Origin: Microbacterium sp. T32
GTDB taxonomy: Bacteria; Actinomycetota; Actinomycetes; Actinomycetales; Microbacteriaceae
Assembly: GCF_001619615.1 (NCBI RefSeq)
Contig: NZ_LQQP01000007.1
Location: forward strand, 52,734-116,733
Length of the DNA stretch: 64,000 nucleotides
Direction: 5' to 3'
Each line of letters opens with the position of its first letter. The first letter of the stretch is position 1. The position numbers and the translations under genes were made by a program. Below are positions 27,101-35,354 of the stretch, one piece after another. The notes under the pieces are model-generated. The model did not search any database. It saw only the letters and a list, made by a program, of their open reading frames with translations, and had not been told where the DNA came from.

Positions 27101-28664
27101 GATCGATTTCCGCGACCCGGTTGCCGAGGTCAACCGTGTCGTCGCTGAGATCGACGACCAGGTCGACGTCATCGTGGCGCAGTACCACGAGGGCACCGAG
27201 CTGAACGACGACAAGGCGACGCTCGACCAGGCGCTCGCCCAGGGCGGCGTGTTCGAGCGGATCGTCAACGACACCGCGCCGGCCGTGGATGCCATCTTCA
27301 CGGGCCACACGCACGCGCAGTACGCGTGGAAGGCTCCGGTCCCGGGGACGGACCGCACGCGCCCCATCCTGCAGACCGGGAGCTACGGCGAGAACATCGG
27401 GCAGATCGTCCTGAAGGTCGACGCGGCCGGAGACGTGGTCGATTACACGGTGCGCAACGTGCCGCGCCTCGCCGCGGTGAAGCCCGAGACGAGCGACCAG
27501 CTCGACGCCCGTCTCATCGCGACCTACCCCCGGGTCAAGGAGGTCAACGACATCGTCGTCGACGCACGGGCGAGGGCGGACGTCGTCGGTCGGGTGCCGG
27601 TGGGGTCGGTCACGGCAGACATCACCACCGCCTTCCAGGGCGGGGCATACGTGAACGGTGTCTACACCGGTGGTAAGCGCGACGACCGGTCGAAGCCGTC
27701 CGCGCTGGGCGGACTCGTGGCGGACGCGCTCCTGTGGAAGCTCTCGGACCCGACGCTGGGCGGGGCCGACCTCGCGGTCGTGAACCCGGGCGGTCTGCGC
27801 GACGAACTGCTCTACGGGGAGGACGGCGTCATCACGGTGGCCGAGGCCAACGCGGTGCTGCCGTTCGTCAACAACCTGTGGACCACGACCCTCACCGGTG
27901 ACCAGTTGCGCATCATGCTGGAACAGCAGTGGGGGGACGCGGCGGGCCGCGGCACGACGAACCTCGCGCTGGGGGTGTCCGAGAACGTCCGCTACACCTA
28001 CGACGCCTCGCGCCCCGCCGGTCAGCGCGTGACGGGCATCTGGATCGACGGCGTGGCCGTGGACCCCGCGGCGCAGTACCGGGTGGGGTCGTTCAGCTTC
28101 CTCCTCCAGGGCGGCGACAGCTTCTCGGTCTTCCGCGAAGGAACCGACACGCGCGACTCCGGTCTCATCGACCGCGACGGATGGTTCAACTACCTGCGCA
28201 AGAACCCGGGCCTCACCCCCGACTTCACCGCGCGCGCGGTGCAGGTCTCGGGCGTGCCCGACCAGCTGGAGCGCGCGGGCACGGCTACCCTCACGGTGTC
28301 GGACCTCGACCTCACGTCGCTCGGTGCCCCGGCGCACACGTCGCTCACAGTGAGCGCGGACGCCGGGTCGGCCGTCGCGTCGCCGGTCCTCGGCGGCTCG
28401 TCGATCGTCACGGTGACGGTTCCCGCCGGCGCACCCGACTCGCTCGCCTTGACCCTCACGGCGCAGCCAACCGGGACGCAGGTCACCGTTCCGCTGCGTG
28501 TGGGCGACGCGGCGGCAGGAGAGGCAGCGGCCGGGTCCGGCGGCGGTGCGCTCGCCGTCACCGGAACCGACGGCGCGTGGATGGGGGCCGGAATCCTCGC
28601 CGCCCTCGCTCTGATGGGCCTGGGTGTCGTGATCCGTCGCCGATCGGCGCGCCGGACCGACTGA
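24111..28664 (+). CDS. Secreted ExeM/NucH-type nuclease fused to 5'-nucleotidase, sortase-type C-terminus
   Basis: 1517 residues. A signal peptide ends near residue 37 (PAPAFAAD). A lamin-tail domain (INEAYLKGGSAGAPFNKKFVELYN) comes first, then a Thr-Pro linker, an OB-like nuclease accessory region, and an endonuclease/exonuclease/phosphatase domain from about 520 (SSFNVLNYF, SLEEIEN, LLGDFNAY, SLDHVL, SSDHDPVIVG). A metallophosphatase 5'-nucleotidase follows from about 852 (LLGINDFHGRI, LSNGDNIG, GTGNHEFDKG, FTGHTHA) with its C-terminal domain (VVNPGGLRDEL). The end is LAVTG at about 1481, a membrane helix and RRRSARRTD. It should degrade extracellular DNA to nucleosides and phosphate at the cell wall. 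ATG 24111 follows TTGGAGACCC. Confidence 0.9.
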   Translation: MHHAPSRAPARRFTTALSAVLGAALLGSALVPAPAFAADGPRVVINEAYLKGGSAGAPFNKKFVELYNAGDTAQDLTGWSLQYRSAANVAAPNGANTQPLSGSIAPGGYYLIGLPGNGTNGADLPTPDLTSTGLNPSGTTGQLFLANVAESLALPAGNVDDARVVDFLGYGTAVSFETAPAVVDGSTTTPNSLVRTGFADTNDNSADFTNATTVTPQGSGATPAPEPSVTPTETPSPTPTPTVTPGAVVPIRDIQGTGATSPLVGSTVTTRGIVTAAYPTGGYNGFYIQTPGTGGNIDLASHTASDAIFVFGSAATAKVEKGDYVEVTGPVSEYNFLTEITAAADSVRVLDEAVPAVEPATIAWPATEEEREQFEGMLLAPTGDFTVTDNYDTNRFAVLGLAAGTTPLRTPSDVARPGTREYDEAVTDNAARGVILDDGASLNYFTTGKNDPLPYVSLENPVRVGAAVTFETPVILDFRNKLWTFQPTEQLTVANADTVQPASFENTRKSAPEPVGGSVKISSFNVLNYFTTTAESVGCTSTYKDRAGNPITADKCPNNGPRGAANDENLQRQQAKIVAAINGLGADVVSLEEIENSAQFGKDRDAALSTLVSALNAAAGSEQWAFVPSPAVLPASEDVIRTAFIYKKGIVVPVGDSVILDDAAFANARQPLAQAFAPVGDPDAKILAIVNHFKSKGTSDDATGDNADDGTQGAFNGDRVRQAEALGNFAKERSAAAGTDDVFLLGDFNAYTYEDPIEKLRSFGFEPLETGTGKYSYSYEGQSGSLDHVLASPSARGLVTGTDIWNINAVEALALEYSRYNYNALNFYETSPYRSSDHDPVIVGLDLSSTTDINLLGINDFHGRIDANTVKFAGTIEQLRAEYGDDNSLFLSNGDNIGASVFASSEFGDQPTIDVLDALGLAASGTGNHEFDKGADDLTGRVSDLADFPYLAANVYKDGKPILPGYAIFEVDGVRVGVVGAVTQSTPTLVTQSGIRGIDFRDPVAEVNRVVAEIDDQVDVIVAQYHEGTELNDDKATLDQALAQGGVFERIVNDTAPAVDAIFTGHTHAQYAWKAPVPGTDRTRPILQTGSYGENIGQIVLKVDAAGDVVDYTVRNVPRLAAVKPETSDQLDARLIATYPRVKEVNDIVVDARARADVVGRVPVGSVTADITTAFQGGAYVNGVYTGGKRDDRSKPSALGGLVADALLWKLSDPTLGGADLAVVNPGGLRDELLYGEDGVITVAEANAVLPFVNNLWTTTLTGDQLRIMLEQQWGDAAGRGTTNLALGVSENVRYTYDASRPAGQRVTGIWIDGVAVDPAAQYRVGSFSFLLQGGDSFSVFREGTDTRDSGLIDRDGWFNYLRKNPGLTPDFTARAVQVSGVPDQLERAGTATLTVSDLDLTSLGAPAHTSLTVSADAGSAVASPVLGGSSIVTVTVPAGAPDSLALTLTAQPTGTQVTVPLRVGDAAAGEAAAGSGGGALAVTGTDGAWMGAGILAALALMGLGVVIRRRSARRTD

Positions 28665-28674
28665 TCCGCACCGA

Positions 28675-28713
28675 GAACGGGACCCCGGATGCCTGGCATC
28701 CGGGGTCCCGTTC
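28675..28713. terminator. Bidirectional terminator with inverted GGATGCC pair
   Basis: A 19-bp perfect stem (28675-28693 with 28695-28713) lies between two convergent genes. Its loop end is GGATGCC-T-GGCATCC, the over-represented 7-mer. Confidence 0.88.
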
Positions 28714-28717
28714 GTCG

Positions 28718-29725
28718 TCAGAGGGTCCGCGGGGGAGCGGTGGATGCGCGCACGACCAGCCGGGTGTCGGCGGTGGTGCGCGGCGGCGGCTGCTCGCCCT
28801 CGAGCATCGAGAGCAGGAGGCGCGTCGCCTCGATGCCCTGGGCGCCCGGGTACTGCTCGATCGTGGTCAACGCGAACATCTCGGCGTAGTCGTGACCGTC
28901 GATGCCGACCACGCTCAGCTCGGTGGGGACCGAGATCCCCATGCGTCGCGCCGCGATGATGACGCCCACGGCCACCTCGTCGCACGCCGCGACCACGCCG
29001 GTCGGCCGCGATGCGGCGTCGGCGAGGAACGAGGCCGCGGCGGCGTACGCGTCGGTGATCGTGAGCGTCGACGGGACGTTGCGGATGCGCACCGCGAGGC
29101 CGCTGTCGCTCATGGCGTTGCGGTAGCCGATCGAGCGCTCGTCGACGTCGCGGGCCGGCGCGTCTGTGGGAGGGGTGCTGCCGACGAACGCGATGTCGGT
29201 GTGTCCCAGCGCGATGAGGTGCTGGGTGATGATGCGGGTGATGCCGATGTTGTCGAGACCCAGGGTCGGGATGCCCTGCAGCGGGTTTCCGATGCACACG
29301 GTGGGCTTGTCGATCGCGAGGAGACGCTCGAGGTCGCTGTCGCCGGGCTCGAGCGCGACGGCGATGATGCCGTCGAACCGCTTGCGCGCGAGGTACGTCG
29401 AGTACAGGCTCTCGCGGTCGCGGGACCCGGGTTCGGCGACGTAGAGCGTCACGTCGTAGCCCTGCGAGATGAGCGAACGTTCGACGCCTTCGATGATCGC
29501 GCCGAAGTACCAGCGGTTGACCTTGGGGACGATCAGGGCGACCGTGCGGGTGCGCCCGGTCGCGAGGCTCACGGCGCTCGTCGAGGGCACGTAGCCGAGG
29601 GATGCCGCCGCGTCGGTGACGCGTCGCCGGGTGTCGTCGGAGACATAGCCGCCGCCGGTCAGCGCGCGACTCGCCGTCGATTTCGACACGCCTGCCAGGC
29701 GTGCCACATCGGCGATTCCGCTCAT
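28718..29725 (-). CDS. LacI-family transcriptional regulator
   Basis: 335 residues. The N-terminal helix-turn-helix is IADVARLAGVSKSTASRALTGGGYVSDDTRRRV, followed by the hinge region ASLGYVPSTSAVSLATGRT and a periplasmic-binding-like sugar domain (VVGIDGHDYAEMF near the end). It is divergent from a sugar ABC operon and two palindromes of LacI type lie between them, so it very likely represses that operon until a sugar binds. Confidence 0.94.
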   Translation of the reverse strand: MSGIADVARLAGVSKSTASRALTGGGYVSDDTRRRVTDAAASLGYVPSTSAVSLATGRTRTVALIVPKVNRWYFGAIIEGVERSLISQGYDVTLYVAEPGSRDRESLYSTYLARKRFDGIIAVALEPGDSDLERLLAIDKPTVCIGNPLQGIPTLGLDNIGITRIITQHLIALGHTDIAFVGSTPPTDAPARDVDERSIGYRNAMSDSGLAVRIRNVPSTLTITDAYAAAASFLADAASRPTGVVAACDEVAVGVIIAARRMGISVPTELSVVGIDGHDYAEMFALTTIEQYPGAQGIEATRLLLSMLEGEQPPPRTTADTRLVVRASTAPPRTL

Positions 29726-29795
29726 AGCCGTCTTCCTCGAGGGTGGTCGACGTCCGTGTCGACGTCATGAAGAGTATCCGACAAATGCTGAATCT

Positions 29796-29807
29796 GGAAC
29801 CGGTTCC
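29796..29807. promoter_or_regulatory. LacI-type operator 1
   Basis: GGAACCGGTTCC is a perfect 12-bp palindrome with the central CG typical of LacI-family sites, 71 nt upstream of the lacI-type gene start. Confidence 0.8.
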
Positions 29808-29904
29808 TCCACGTTTCCCCCGCCAAAATCCCCGGGAATCCGCCAGTTATTGACTCGTGATCAAAGTTTGTTGCGCAACGGGTCGTTCTCGCCTACGGTG
29901 ATCT

Positions 29905-29916
29905 GGAATCGGTTCC
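29905..29916. promoter_or_regulatory. LacI-type operator 2
   Basis: GGAATCGGTTCC is a one-base variant of operator 1, 109 nt away (centre to centre) and 42 nt before the binding-protein start. Two sites at this spacing allow looping or separate control of the divergent promoters. Confidence 0.78.
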
Positions 29917-29957
29917 CGACGGGTTCCGATGCACAGAACTCAAAGAGGAGAAATCAC

Positions 29958-31289
29958 ATGGGCATGTCACAGCGGTATCGCCTGCTGGCTCCCGTCGGGC
30001 TGCTGGCGGTCGGTGCGATCGCGCTCGCGGGCTGTGCCGAGGGCGACTCGGGCGGATCCGGCGGTGGTACGGAGGGCACCACGACGGTTCGCATCTCCGG
30101 CGGTATCACCGGTAACGAAGCCGATCTGCTGAACCAGTCCTTCGATCAGTTCACGAAGGACACCGGCATCAAGGTCGAGTACACCGGCGACAAGAGCTTC
30201 GAGGGCAACATCGTGACCAAGGTCACCGGTGGCGACGCCCCCGACATCGCGATCGTCCCGCAGCCGGGTCTGCTCCAGACCCTCGTCGGCACGGGCGACG
30301 TCAAGAAGGCGTCGGACGCGGTGTCGTCCAACGTCGACAAGTACTGGGGCAAGGACTGGAAGTCCTACGGCACCGTGGACGGCGACTTCTACGCCGCCCC
30401 GATGCTCGCCAACGTCAAGGGCTACGTCTGGTACTCGCCGTCGAAGTTCAAGGAGTGGGGCGTCTCGATCCCGAAGACGTACGACGAGCTGCTCACGCTC
30501 ACCCAGACGATCCAGCAGAAGACCGGATCGGCCCCGTGGTGCGCCGGTTTCGCCTCGGGCGACGCCTCCGGCTGGCCCGGCACCGACTGGATCGAGGACC
30601 TCGTCCTCCGTCAGTCCGGCCCCGACGTCTACGACAAGTGGGTCGCCAACGAGGTGAAGTTCACCGACCCGCAGATCAAGGACGCCTTCGACGCCGTCGG
30701 CAAGATCCTGCTCAACCCGGCCTACGTCAACGCCGGCTTCGGTGACGTCAAGAGCATCAACTCGGTGGCCTTCGCCGACGTCGCTGCCAAGGTCGCGGAC
30801 GGCAGCTGCGCGCTGACCCACCAGGCCTCGTTCCTGTCGTCGAACTTCCTCACGGTCAAGAACGCCTCCGGTGGCGAGGTCAAGGTCGCGCCCGACGGTG
30901 ACGTCTACGCGTTCCTGCTCCCCGGCGTCAAGGAGGGCGAGCAGTCGGTCGAGGGTGGCGGCGAGTTCGTCGCGACGTTCTCCGACGACGCCAACGTCCA
31001 GAAGGTCGCGGAGTTCATGTCGAGCCCCGAGTTCGCTGACGCCCGCGTCAAGCTCGGCGGCGTGATCTCGGCCAACAAGGGTGCCGACCCGACGCTCGCA
31101 TCCAGCGAGTTCCTGCAGGAGGCCATGAAGGTCGTCCAGAACCCCGACACCACGCTCCGCTTCGACGCGTCCGACCTGATGCCGGCGACCGTCGGCGCCG
31201 GATCGTTCTGGAAGGGCATGGTGAGCTGGATCGACGGCACGCCGACCGACACGGTTCTCAGCGACATCCAGGCCGGTTACAACAACTGA
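29958..31289 (+). CDS. Sugar ABC transporter substrate-binding lipoprotein (AglE-like)
   Basis: 443 residues. The signal peptide ends in the lipobox LAGC near residue 27. Family 1 solute-binding features include ITGNEADLLNQSFDQFTKDTGIKVEY, GGDAPDIAIVPQPGLLQ and GSCALTHQASFLSSNF. It resembles alpha-glucoside binding proteins (AglE). AAAGAGGAG lies 8 nt before ATG 29958. It is followed by a stable hairpin and then two permease genes. The exact sugar is not known. Confidence 0.88.
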   Translation: MGMSQRYRLLAPVGLLAVGAIALAGCAEGDSGGSGGGTEGTTTVRISGGITGNEADLLNQSFDQFTKDTGIKVEYTGDKSFEGNIVTKVTGGDAPDIAIVPQPGLLQTLVGTGDVKKASDAVSSNVDKYWGKDWKSYGTVDGDFYAAPMLANVKGYVWYSPSKFKEWGVSIPKTYDELLTLTQTIQQKTGSAPWCAGFASGDASGWPGTDWIEDLVLRQSGPDVYDKWVANEVKFTDPQIKDAFDAVGKILLNPAYVNAGFGDVKSINSVAFADVAAKVADGSCALTHQASFLSSNFLTVKNASGGEVKVAPDGDVYAFLLPGVKEGEQSVEGGGEFVATFSDDANVQKVAEFMSSPEFADARVKLGGVISANKGADPTLASSEFLQEAMKVVQNPDTTLRFDASDLMPATVGAGSFWKGMVSWIDGTPTDTVLSDIQAGYNN

Positions 31290-31304
31290 CCCGACCTCGC
31301 AACA

Positions 31305-31340
31305 TCGGTGGGCCGTCCGCTCCGGCGGGCGGCCCACCGA
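31305..31340 (+). promoter_or_regulatory. Intra-operon hairpin between binding protein and permease genes
   Basis: A 16-bp stem with one G-T mismatch (31305-31320 with 31325-31340) and a 4-nt loop lies just after the binding-protein stop. No U tract follows, so it probably protects the upstream message or partly terminates. That would explain excess of binding protein over permeases, as is known for other sugar ABC operons. Confidence 0.65.
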
Positions 31341-31415
31341 GTACCGTAACCCCCACGGAGCCACGAGAGCGGCCCGTCCATCGATGAGCACGACGGAGTG
31401 TTCGGGAGGGAAGTC

Positions 31416-32771
31416 ATGACCCAGATCAGGCAGGCGGAGAAGCCCCCAGCGGCCTCTCCCCGACACGAGGTCCCGGATGCCGAGACGGCATCCCGTGATC
31501 TCTCACGGAGGCACCGGACGACCGTCACGGTCGTCGTCATCGCGCTCATCGCGGTGGTGGCGCTGTTCCTCTTCATGGTGACGCGGGCACCGTCCGACAC
31601 CAAGCCGACGTCCCTCGGCTTCTCGCTCAACAGCTTCTTCAAGACGCTGGGCGAGATGAACCCGCTCGTGCAGATCCCGCTCGTGCTGCTCGTCTTCGGC
31701 GCCGTCGTGGGTCTGCTGCTCCTGCTGATCGAGTACGCGCCGCGATCCGGCAAGCGTTACTTCTGGATCCGCCTCGTCGCGTGCTTCGCGATCCCCGTGA
31801 TCGCCTTCATGCTGCTGCGCCCATACCAGAACGCGGTCATCTATGTCCTCGCGATCGCGGTGATCCTCGGCGGCATCCTGTTCTACGCCGACTATCGCTC
31901 CCGCCAGGGCGCCGGCTACCTGTTCCAGCTCGTGCTCTTCGCCGCCCCGGCCGCGATCCTGCTGCTGATGGGCCTGGTGTACCCGGCGCTGTCGACCCTC
32001 GTGCAGTCGTTCCTCGACAAGACGGGCAAGAACTTCGTCGGCTTCGACAACTACGTCTGGACCTTCACCAACCCCGAGGGCTTCTGGTCGGTCATCAACA
32101 CGCTCATCTGGGTGCTGCTCGCACCGACCTTCGCCACCGCGATCGGTCTCGCCTACGCCGTCTTCATCGACCGCGCGGCGGGGGAGAAGGTCCTCAAGGT
32201 CCTCATCTTCATGCCGTTCGCGATCTCGTTCGTTGGCGCCGGCATCATCTGGAAGTTCGTCTACGACTTCCGCCAGGGCGACCAGATCGGCATCCTGAAC
32301 GCGATCGTCACGGCGTTCGGCGGTCAGCCGGTGTCGTGGCTCGCGGCCACCCCACTGATCAACACGCTCCTGCTCGTCGTGGTGTTCATCTGGAGCCAGA
32401 CGGGTCTCGCGATGGTCATCCTCTCGGCCGCCATCAAGGCCGTGCCGCCGGAGCAGATGGAGGCCGCCGAGCTCGACGGCGCGAACGCGTGGGAGCGTTT
32501 CATCAACGTCACCGTGCCCGGCATCCGCTCGTCGCTCATCGTGGTGCTCACCACGATCGCCATCGGCGCCCTGAAGATCTACGACATCGTCGCGGTGATG
32601 ACCGGTGGTCGCAACGACTCCACCGTCCTCGCCTTCGAGATGGTCAACCAGCAGCAGCGGTTCCAGAGCTACGGGCACTCCGCGGCCCTCGCCGTCGTGC
32701 TGTTCCTGTTCGTCCTGCCGCTGATCATCTTCAACGTGCGTCAGATCCGGAAGCAGAGGGAAGTGCGATGA
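31416..32771 (+). CDS. Sugar ABC transporter permease (AglF-like), N-terminally extended
   Basis: 451 residues, against about 300 for usual MalF/AglF-type subunits. The first 170 residues hold several additional hydrophobic segments before the core; the EAA loop is EQMEAAELDGANAWERFINVTVPGIRSSLIVVL. ATG 31416 follows GGGAGGGAAG; an ATG 18 nt earlier is less likely. The stop overlaps the next gene by 4 nt. Confidence 0.88.
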   Translation: MTQIRQAEKPPAASPRHEVPDAETASRDLSRRHRTTVTVVVIALIAVVALFLFMVTRAPSDTKPTSLGFSLNSFFKTLGEMNPLVQIPLVLLVFGAVVGLLLLLIEYAPRSGKRYFWIRLVACFAIPVIAFMLLRPYQNAVIYVLAIAVILGGILFYADYRSRQGAGYLFQLVLFAAPAAILLLMGLVYPALSTLVQSFLDKTGKNFVGFDNYVWTFTNPEGFWSVINTLIWVLLAPTFATAIGLAYAVFIDRAAGEKVLKVLIFMPFAISFVGAGIIWKFVYDFRQGDQIGILNAIVTAFGGQPVSWLAATPLINTLLLVVVFIWSQTGLAMVILSAAIKAVPPEQMEAAELDGANAWERFINVTVPGIRSSLIVVLTTIAIGALKIYDIVAVMTGGRNDSTVLAFEMVNQQQRFQSYGHSAALAVVLFLFVLPLIIFNVRQIRKQREVR

Positions 32772-33745
32772 CCACCTCCACCGTGGTGCTCGAGCCCACC
32801 GACGACAAGCGTTCCGCCCGACAGGTTGCGCGCGACACCCGCAAGCACGAGGCGATGGCGCGCAAGCGTCTCACCTCCAAGGGCGCGACGATCGCCGCGA
32901 TCCTCATCGCGTTCTTCTGGACCATTCCGACGTTCGGCCTGCTGATCACGTCGTTCCGCCCGGGCTCCGACACCCAGTCGACCGGGTGGTGGACGGTATT
33001 CACCGACCCGTCGTTCACGCTGGACAACTACCGTCTCGCGCTGACCTCGGGCGGCACGGCGCTCACGCTCGCGGCCTCGTTCGTGAACTCGCTGGCCATC
33101 ACGATCCCGGTCGTGCTGTTCGCGTTGGCGATCGCCTCGCTCATCGCGTACGCGTTCGCGTGGATCGAGTTCAAGGGCCGGAACTTCTTCTTCATCTTCA
33201 TCTTCGCGTTGCAGATCGTGCCGCTGCAGATGGCTCTCGTGCCGCTGCTCAGCCTGTTCTCGCGCGGGCTGACGATCAACGACGTCACGATCTTCCCCGG
33301 CTTGGAACTGCGCGGTGTCGAGCACAGCTTCGCGACGGTGTGGATCGCGCACGTGATCTTCGCGATGCCGCTGGCGATCTTCCTGCTGCACAACTTCATC
33401 GCGGAGATCCCGGCGGAGGTCATCGAGGCGGCGCGCGTCGACGGTGCCGGCCACGGTCAGGTGTTCTTCCGCCTGATCCTGCCGCTCGCGGCTCCCGCGC
33501 TGGCATCCTTCGCGGTGCTGGAATTCATCTGGGTGTGGAACGACCTGCTGGTGGCGACGATCTTCGCGCCATCGTCCTCGCTGCCTCTGACACAGTCGCT
33601 GAACTCGCTGTCGGGCACGTGGGGTGACCAGTGGTTCCTGCAGTCGGCCGGAACGTTCATCTCGATCCTCGTCCCGTTGATCGTGTTCTTCCTGCTGCAG
33701 CGGTTCTTCGTCCGCGGTCTGCTCGCCGGAGCGACGAAGGGCTGA
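32768..33745 (+). CDS. Sugar ABC transporter permease (AglG-like)
   Basis: 325 residues with six or so membrane helices. The EAA motif region is EIPAEVIEAARVDGAGHGQVFFRLILPLAAPALASF, as in MalG/AglG. The ATG overlaps the stop of the first permease (ATGA). No ATPase gene or glycosidase lies in the operon, so it presumably uses a shared MsmK-type ATPase encoded elsewhere. Confidence 0.9.
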   Translation: MTTSTVVLEPTDDKRSARQVARDTRKHEAMARKRLTSKGATIAAILIAFFWTIPTFGLLITSFRPGSDTQSTGWWTVFTDPSFTLDNYRLALTSGGTALTLAASFVNSLAITIPVVLFALAIASLIAYAFAWIEFKGRNFFFIFIFALQIVPLQMALVPLLSLFSRGLTINDVTIFPGLELRGVEHSFATVWIAHVIFAMPLAIFLLHNFIAEIPAEVIEAARVDGAGHGQVFFRLILPLAAPALASFAVLEFIWVWNDLLVATIFAPSSSLPLTQSLNSLSGTWGDQWFLQSAGTFISILVPLIVFFLLQRFFVRGLLAGATKG

Positions 33746-33762
33746 GTCCCGCACGAACGCCG

Positions 33763-33799
33763 AGGGGCGTGGCATCCATCGATCGGATGCCACGCCCCT
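33763..33799. terminator. Terminator after sugar permeases, inverted GGCATCC pair
   Basis: AGGGGCGTGGCATCC (33763-33777) pairs perfectly with 33785-33799, giving a 15-bp stem and 7-nt loop ATCGATC between convergent genes. It contains GGCATCC...GGATGCC, the over-represented 7-mer in the opposite orientation to the two other terminators. Confidence 0.9.
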
Positions 33800-33815
33800 T
33801 CGCTGTTGTCGTGGG

Positions 33816-34487
33816 TCAGGCGCCGCAGGACAGGCGCGCCTGGATGTCGCGCATCGCGTCGATCTCGGCGGACTGACCCGTGATGATGGCCTGCGCCACG
33901 TCCTTCACGCGCGGGTCGCTGCCGAGTTCGATGACGGCCTCGGCCATGGGGATGGCGCCCTGATGGTGGCGGATCATGAGGCTGAGGAACAGGCAGTCGG
34001 CGGGCTGGCCCTGAAGGGTCCGGAGCTGGTCGAGCTCGGCATCCGTCGCCATGCCCATCTGGGAGAGGAGCTCGTCCTGCGACAGGGCGGCGGTGTCGCC
34101 GTGGCTGTGCGCTCCGGAGGGGGCCATCCACTGCATGAGCGGCCGCGTCGATGCCTGCGGCAGCCCCCACTGCACGAGCCAGTCGAACATCTCGCCGCGC
34201 TGACCGGCCTGGGTGGTGGCGATGTCGTACGACAGCATGCGCAGTTCGTCGTCGGAGGTCTTGCGGTAGATCTCCAGAGCCATCTGCACCGCCTGTCCGT
34301 GGTGCACCTGCATGTCGCGCGCGAACCCGGCGTCCGCTGAAGCGTCGGACGGGGTGGCGGGAGCCGCCGAGGCGCCGAACGCGGTGAACCGTCCGATCGC
34401 GAACGCCACCGCGAGCAGCGCGATCACCGCGACGGCGACGACGATCCGTCGCGTCGCGGGGCGGGCGGCGGGCGCGTCGTCGCTCAC
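33816..34487 (-). CDS. DUF305 family membrane-anchored protein
   Basis: 223 residues. One N-terminal membrane helix (IVVAVAVIALLAVAFAIGRF), then an exported four-helix DUF305 (ferritin-like) domain with two histidine motifs, MQVHHGQAVQMA and MIRHHQGAIPMA. Family function is uncertain; metal or copper-related roles have been suggested. The GTG start at 34487 is one base after the stop of the DUF3105 gene, so the two form an operon. Confidence 0.88.
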   Translation of the reverse strand: MSDDAPAARPATRRIVVAVAVIALLAVAFAIGRFTAFGASAAPATPSDASADAGFARDMQVHHGQAVQMALEIYRKTSDDELRMLSYDIATTQAGQRGEMFDWLVQWGLPQASTRPLMQWMAPSGAHSHGDTAALSQDELLSQMGMATDAELDQLRTLQGQPADCLFLSLMIRHHQGAIPMAEAVIELGSDPRVKDVAQAIITGQSAEIDAMRDIQARLSCGA

Positions 34488-34488
34488 G

Positions 34489-35190
34489 TCAGGCCTTGCC
34501 GGGGCCGTCGACCCCGCCCGTGCAGGGCGCGGTGGGCTCGGGTGCGTTCTGGCTGCGCCAGTACTCGGTGAAGAACTCCTTGATGCGCGGGTCGGTCGGG
34601 TCGTCGACCTTCAGCTGGTGGTTCCAGGCGCTGACCGCGACGGGGGTGTCCATGCCCGGGTAGGGGGAGAGGAGCGCGTACGTCGACGGCATGACCGCCT
34701 TCAGCGCGTCGATGCCGGCCGCGTCGACGCGGGACGGGTCGTACGTGATCCACACCGCGCCGTGCTCGAGGGCGTGCACGGCGTTCTCGTTGGGCTGCGG
34801 CTCGGTGTACACGCCGCAGTTGAGCCACACCGGGTTGTGCGGTCCGCCCGCGGGCGGCGTCTGGTCGTACGTGACCGAGCCCTGCACATGGTCGGAACGG
34901 TTCTGGAAGGTCTGCACGCCCTCGATCTCGCGACCCGTGCTGCCGCCGGCCTGGTAGCTCGGAGCGGGGGCGGGAGCGAAGACGAAGGATGCCACGACCA
35001 CGGCGACCACGGCGAGAGCGGCCGTCGCACCGACGACCCACCAGACGATCTTGCTGCGCTTCCGGCGCGCGATCTGCTTCTGGTACTCGGCGAGCTTCTC
35101 CTGACGCTTCTGCTCGCGTTGCTGCTTGACGGTGAGGTCGATGTCGGCCTGCGTGGCGGGATTGCCGCTCTTGCGCTTGTCGGGGCTCAT
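34489..35190 (-). CDS. DUF3105 family membrane protein
   Basis: 233 residues. A charged coiled N-terminus (KQQREQKRQEKLAEYQKQ) precedes one membrane helix (IVWWVVGATAALAVVAVVVASFVF) and an exported DUF3105 domain with CGVYTEPQPNENAVHALEHGAVWITYDP. The HALEHG histidines suggest metal binding. I place the start at ATG 35190 because the family begins there. DUF3105 next to DUF305 is a recurrent actinobacterial pair of unknown function. Confidence 0.87.
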   Translation of the reverse strand: MSPDKRKSGNPATQADIDLTVKQQREQKRQEKLAEYQKQIARRKRSKIVWWVVGATAALAVVAVVVASFVFAPAPAPSYQAGGSTGREIEGVQTFQNRSDHVQGSVTYDQTPPAGGPHNPVWLNCGVYTEPQPNENAVHALEHGAVWITYDPSRVDAAGIDALKAVMPSTYALLSPYPGMDTPVAVSAWNHQLKVDDPTDPRIKEFFTEYWRSQNAPEPTAPCTGGVDGPGKA

Positions 35191-35334
35191 GCGGTGCGTG
35201 CTGTCTCTCTCTGGGGCGGGAGGCTCGGCGCGAGCCGATGCGCCCCAGCCTATGCGGGTGAATGCGCCAGCGGCCTGGGAGGAACCCCGGAGGGGGATGG
35301 TGGGGACCCGGGACCGCGCGATAGTATGACGATG

Positions 35335-35348
35335 TCGAATCGATTCGA
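35335..35348. promoter_or_regulatory. 14-bp palindrome before the Bcr-type exporter
   Basis: TCGAATCGATTCGA is perfectly symmetric and lies 6 nt before ATG 35355, just after a -10-like TAGTAT at 35322-35327. This is the position of a repressor site at the transcription start. The regulator is not identifiable in the window. Confidence 0.55.
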
Positions 35349-35354
35349 GGTTCG

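Noticed and set aside
29850..29898. TTGACT at 29850 as -35 of the sugar operon
   Set aside because: No matching -10 at 16-18 nt; TACGGT at 29893 is too far, so I do not annotate a promoter there.
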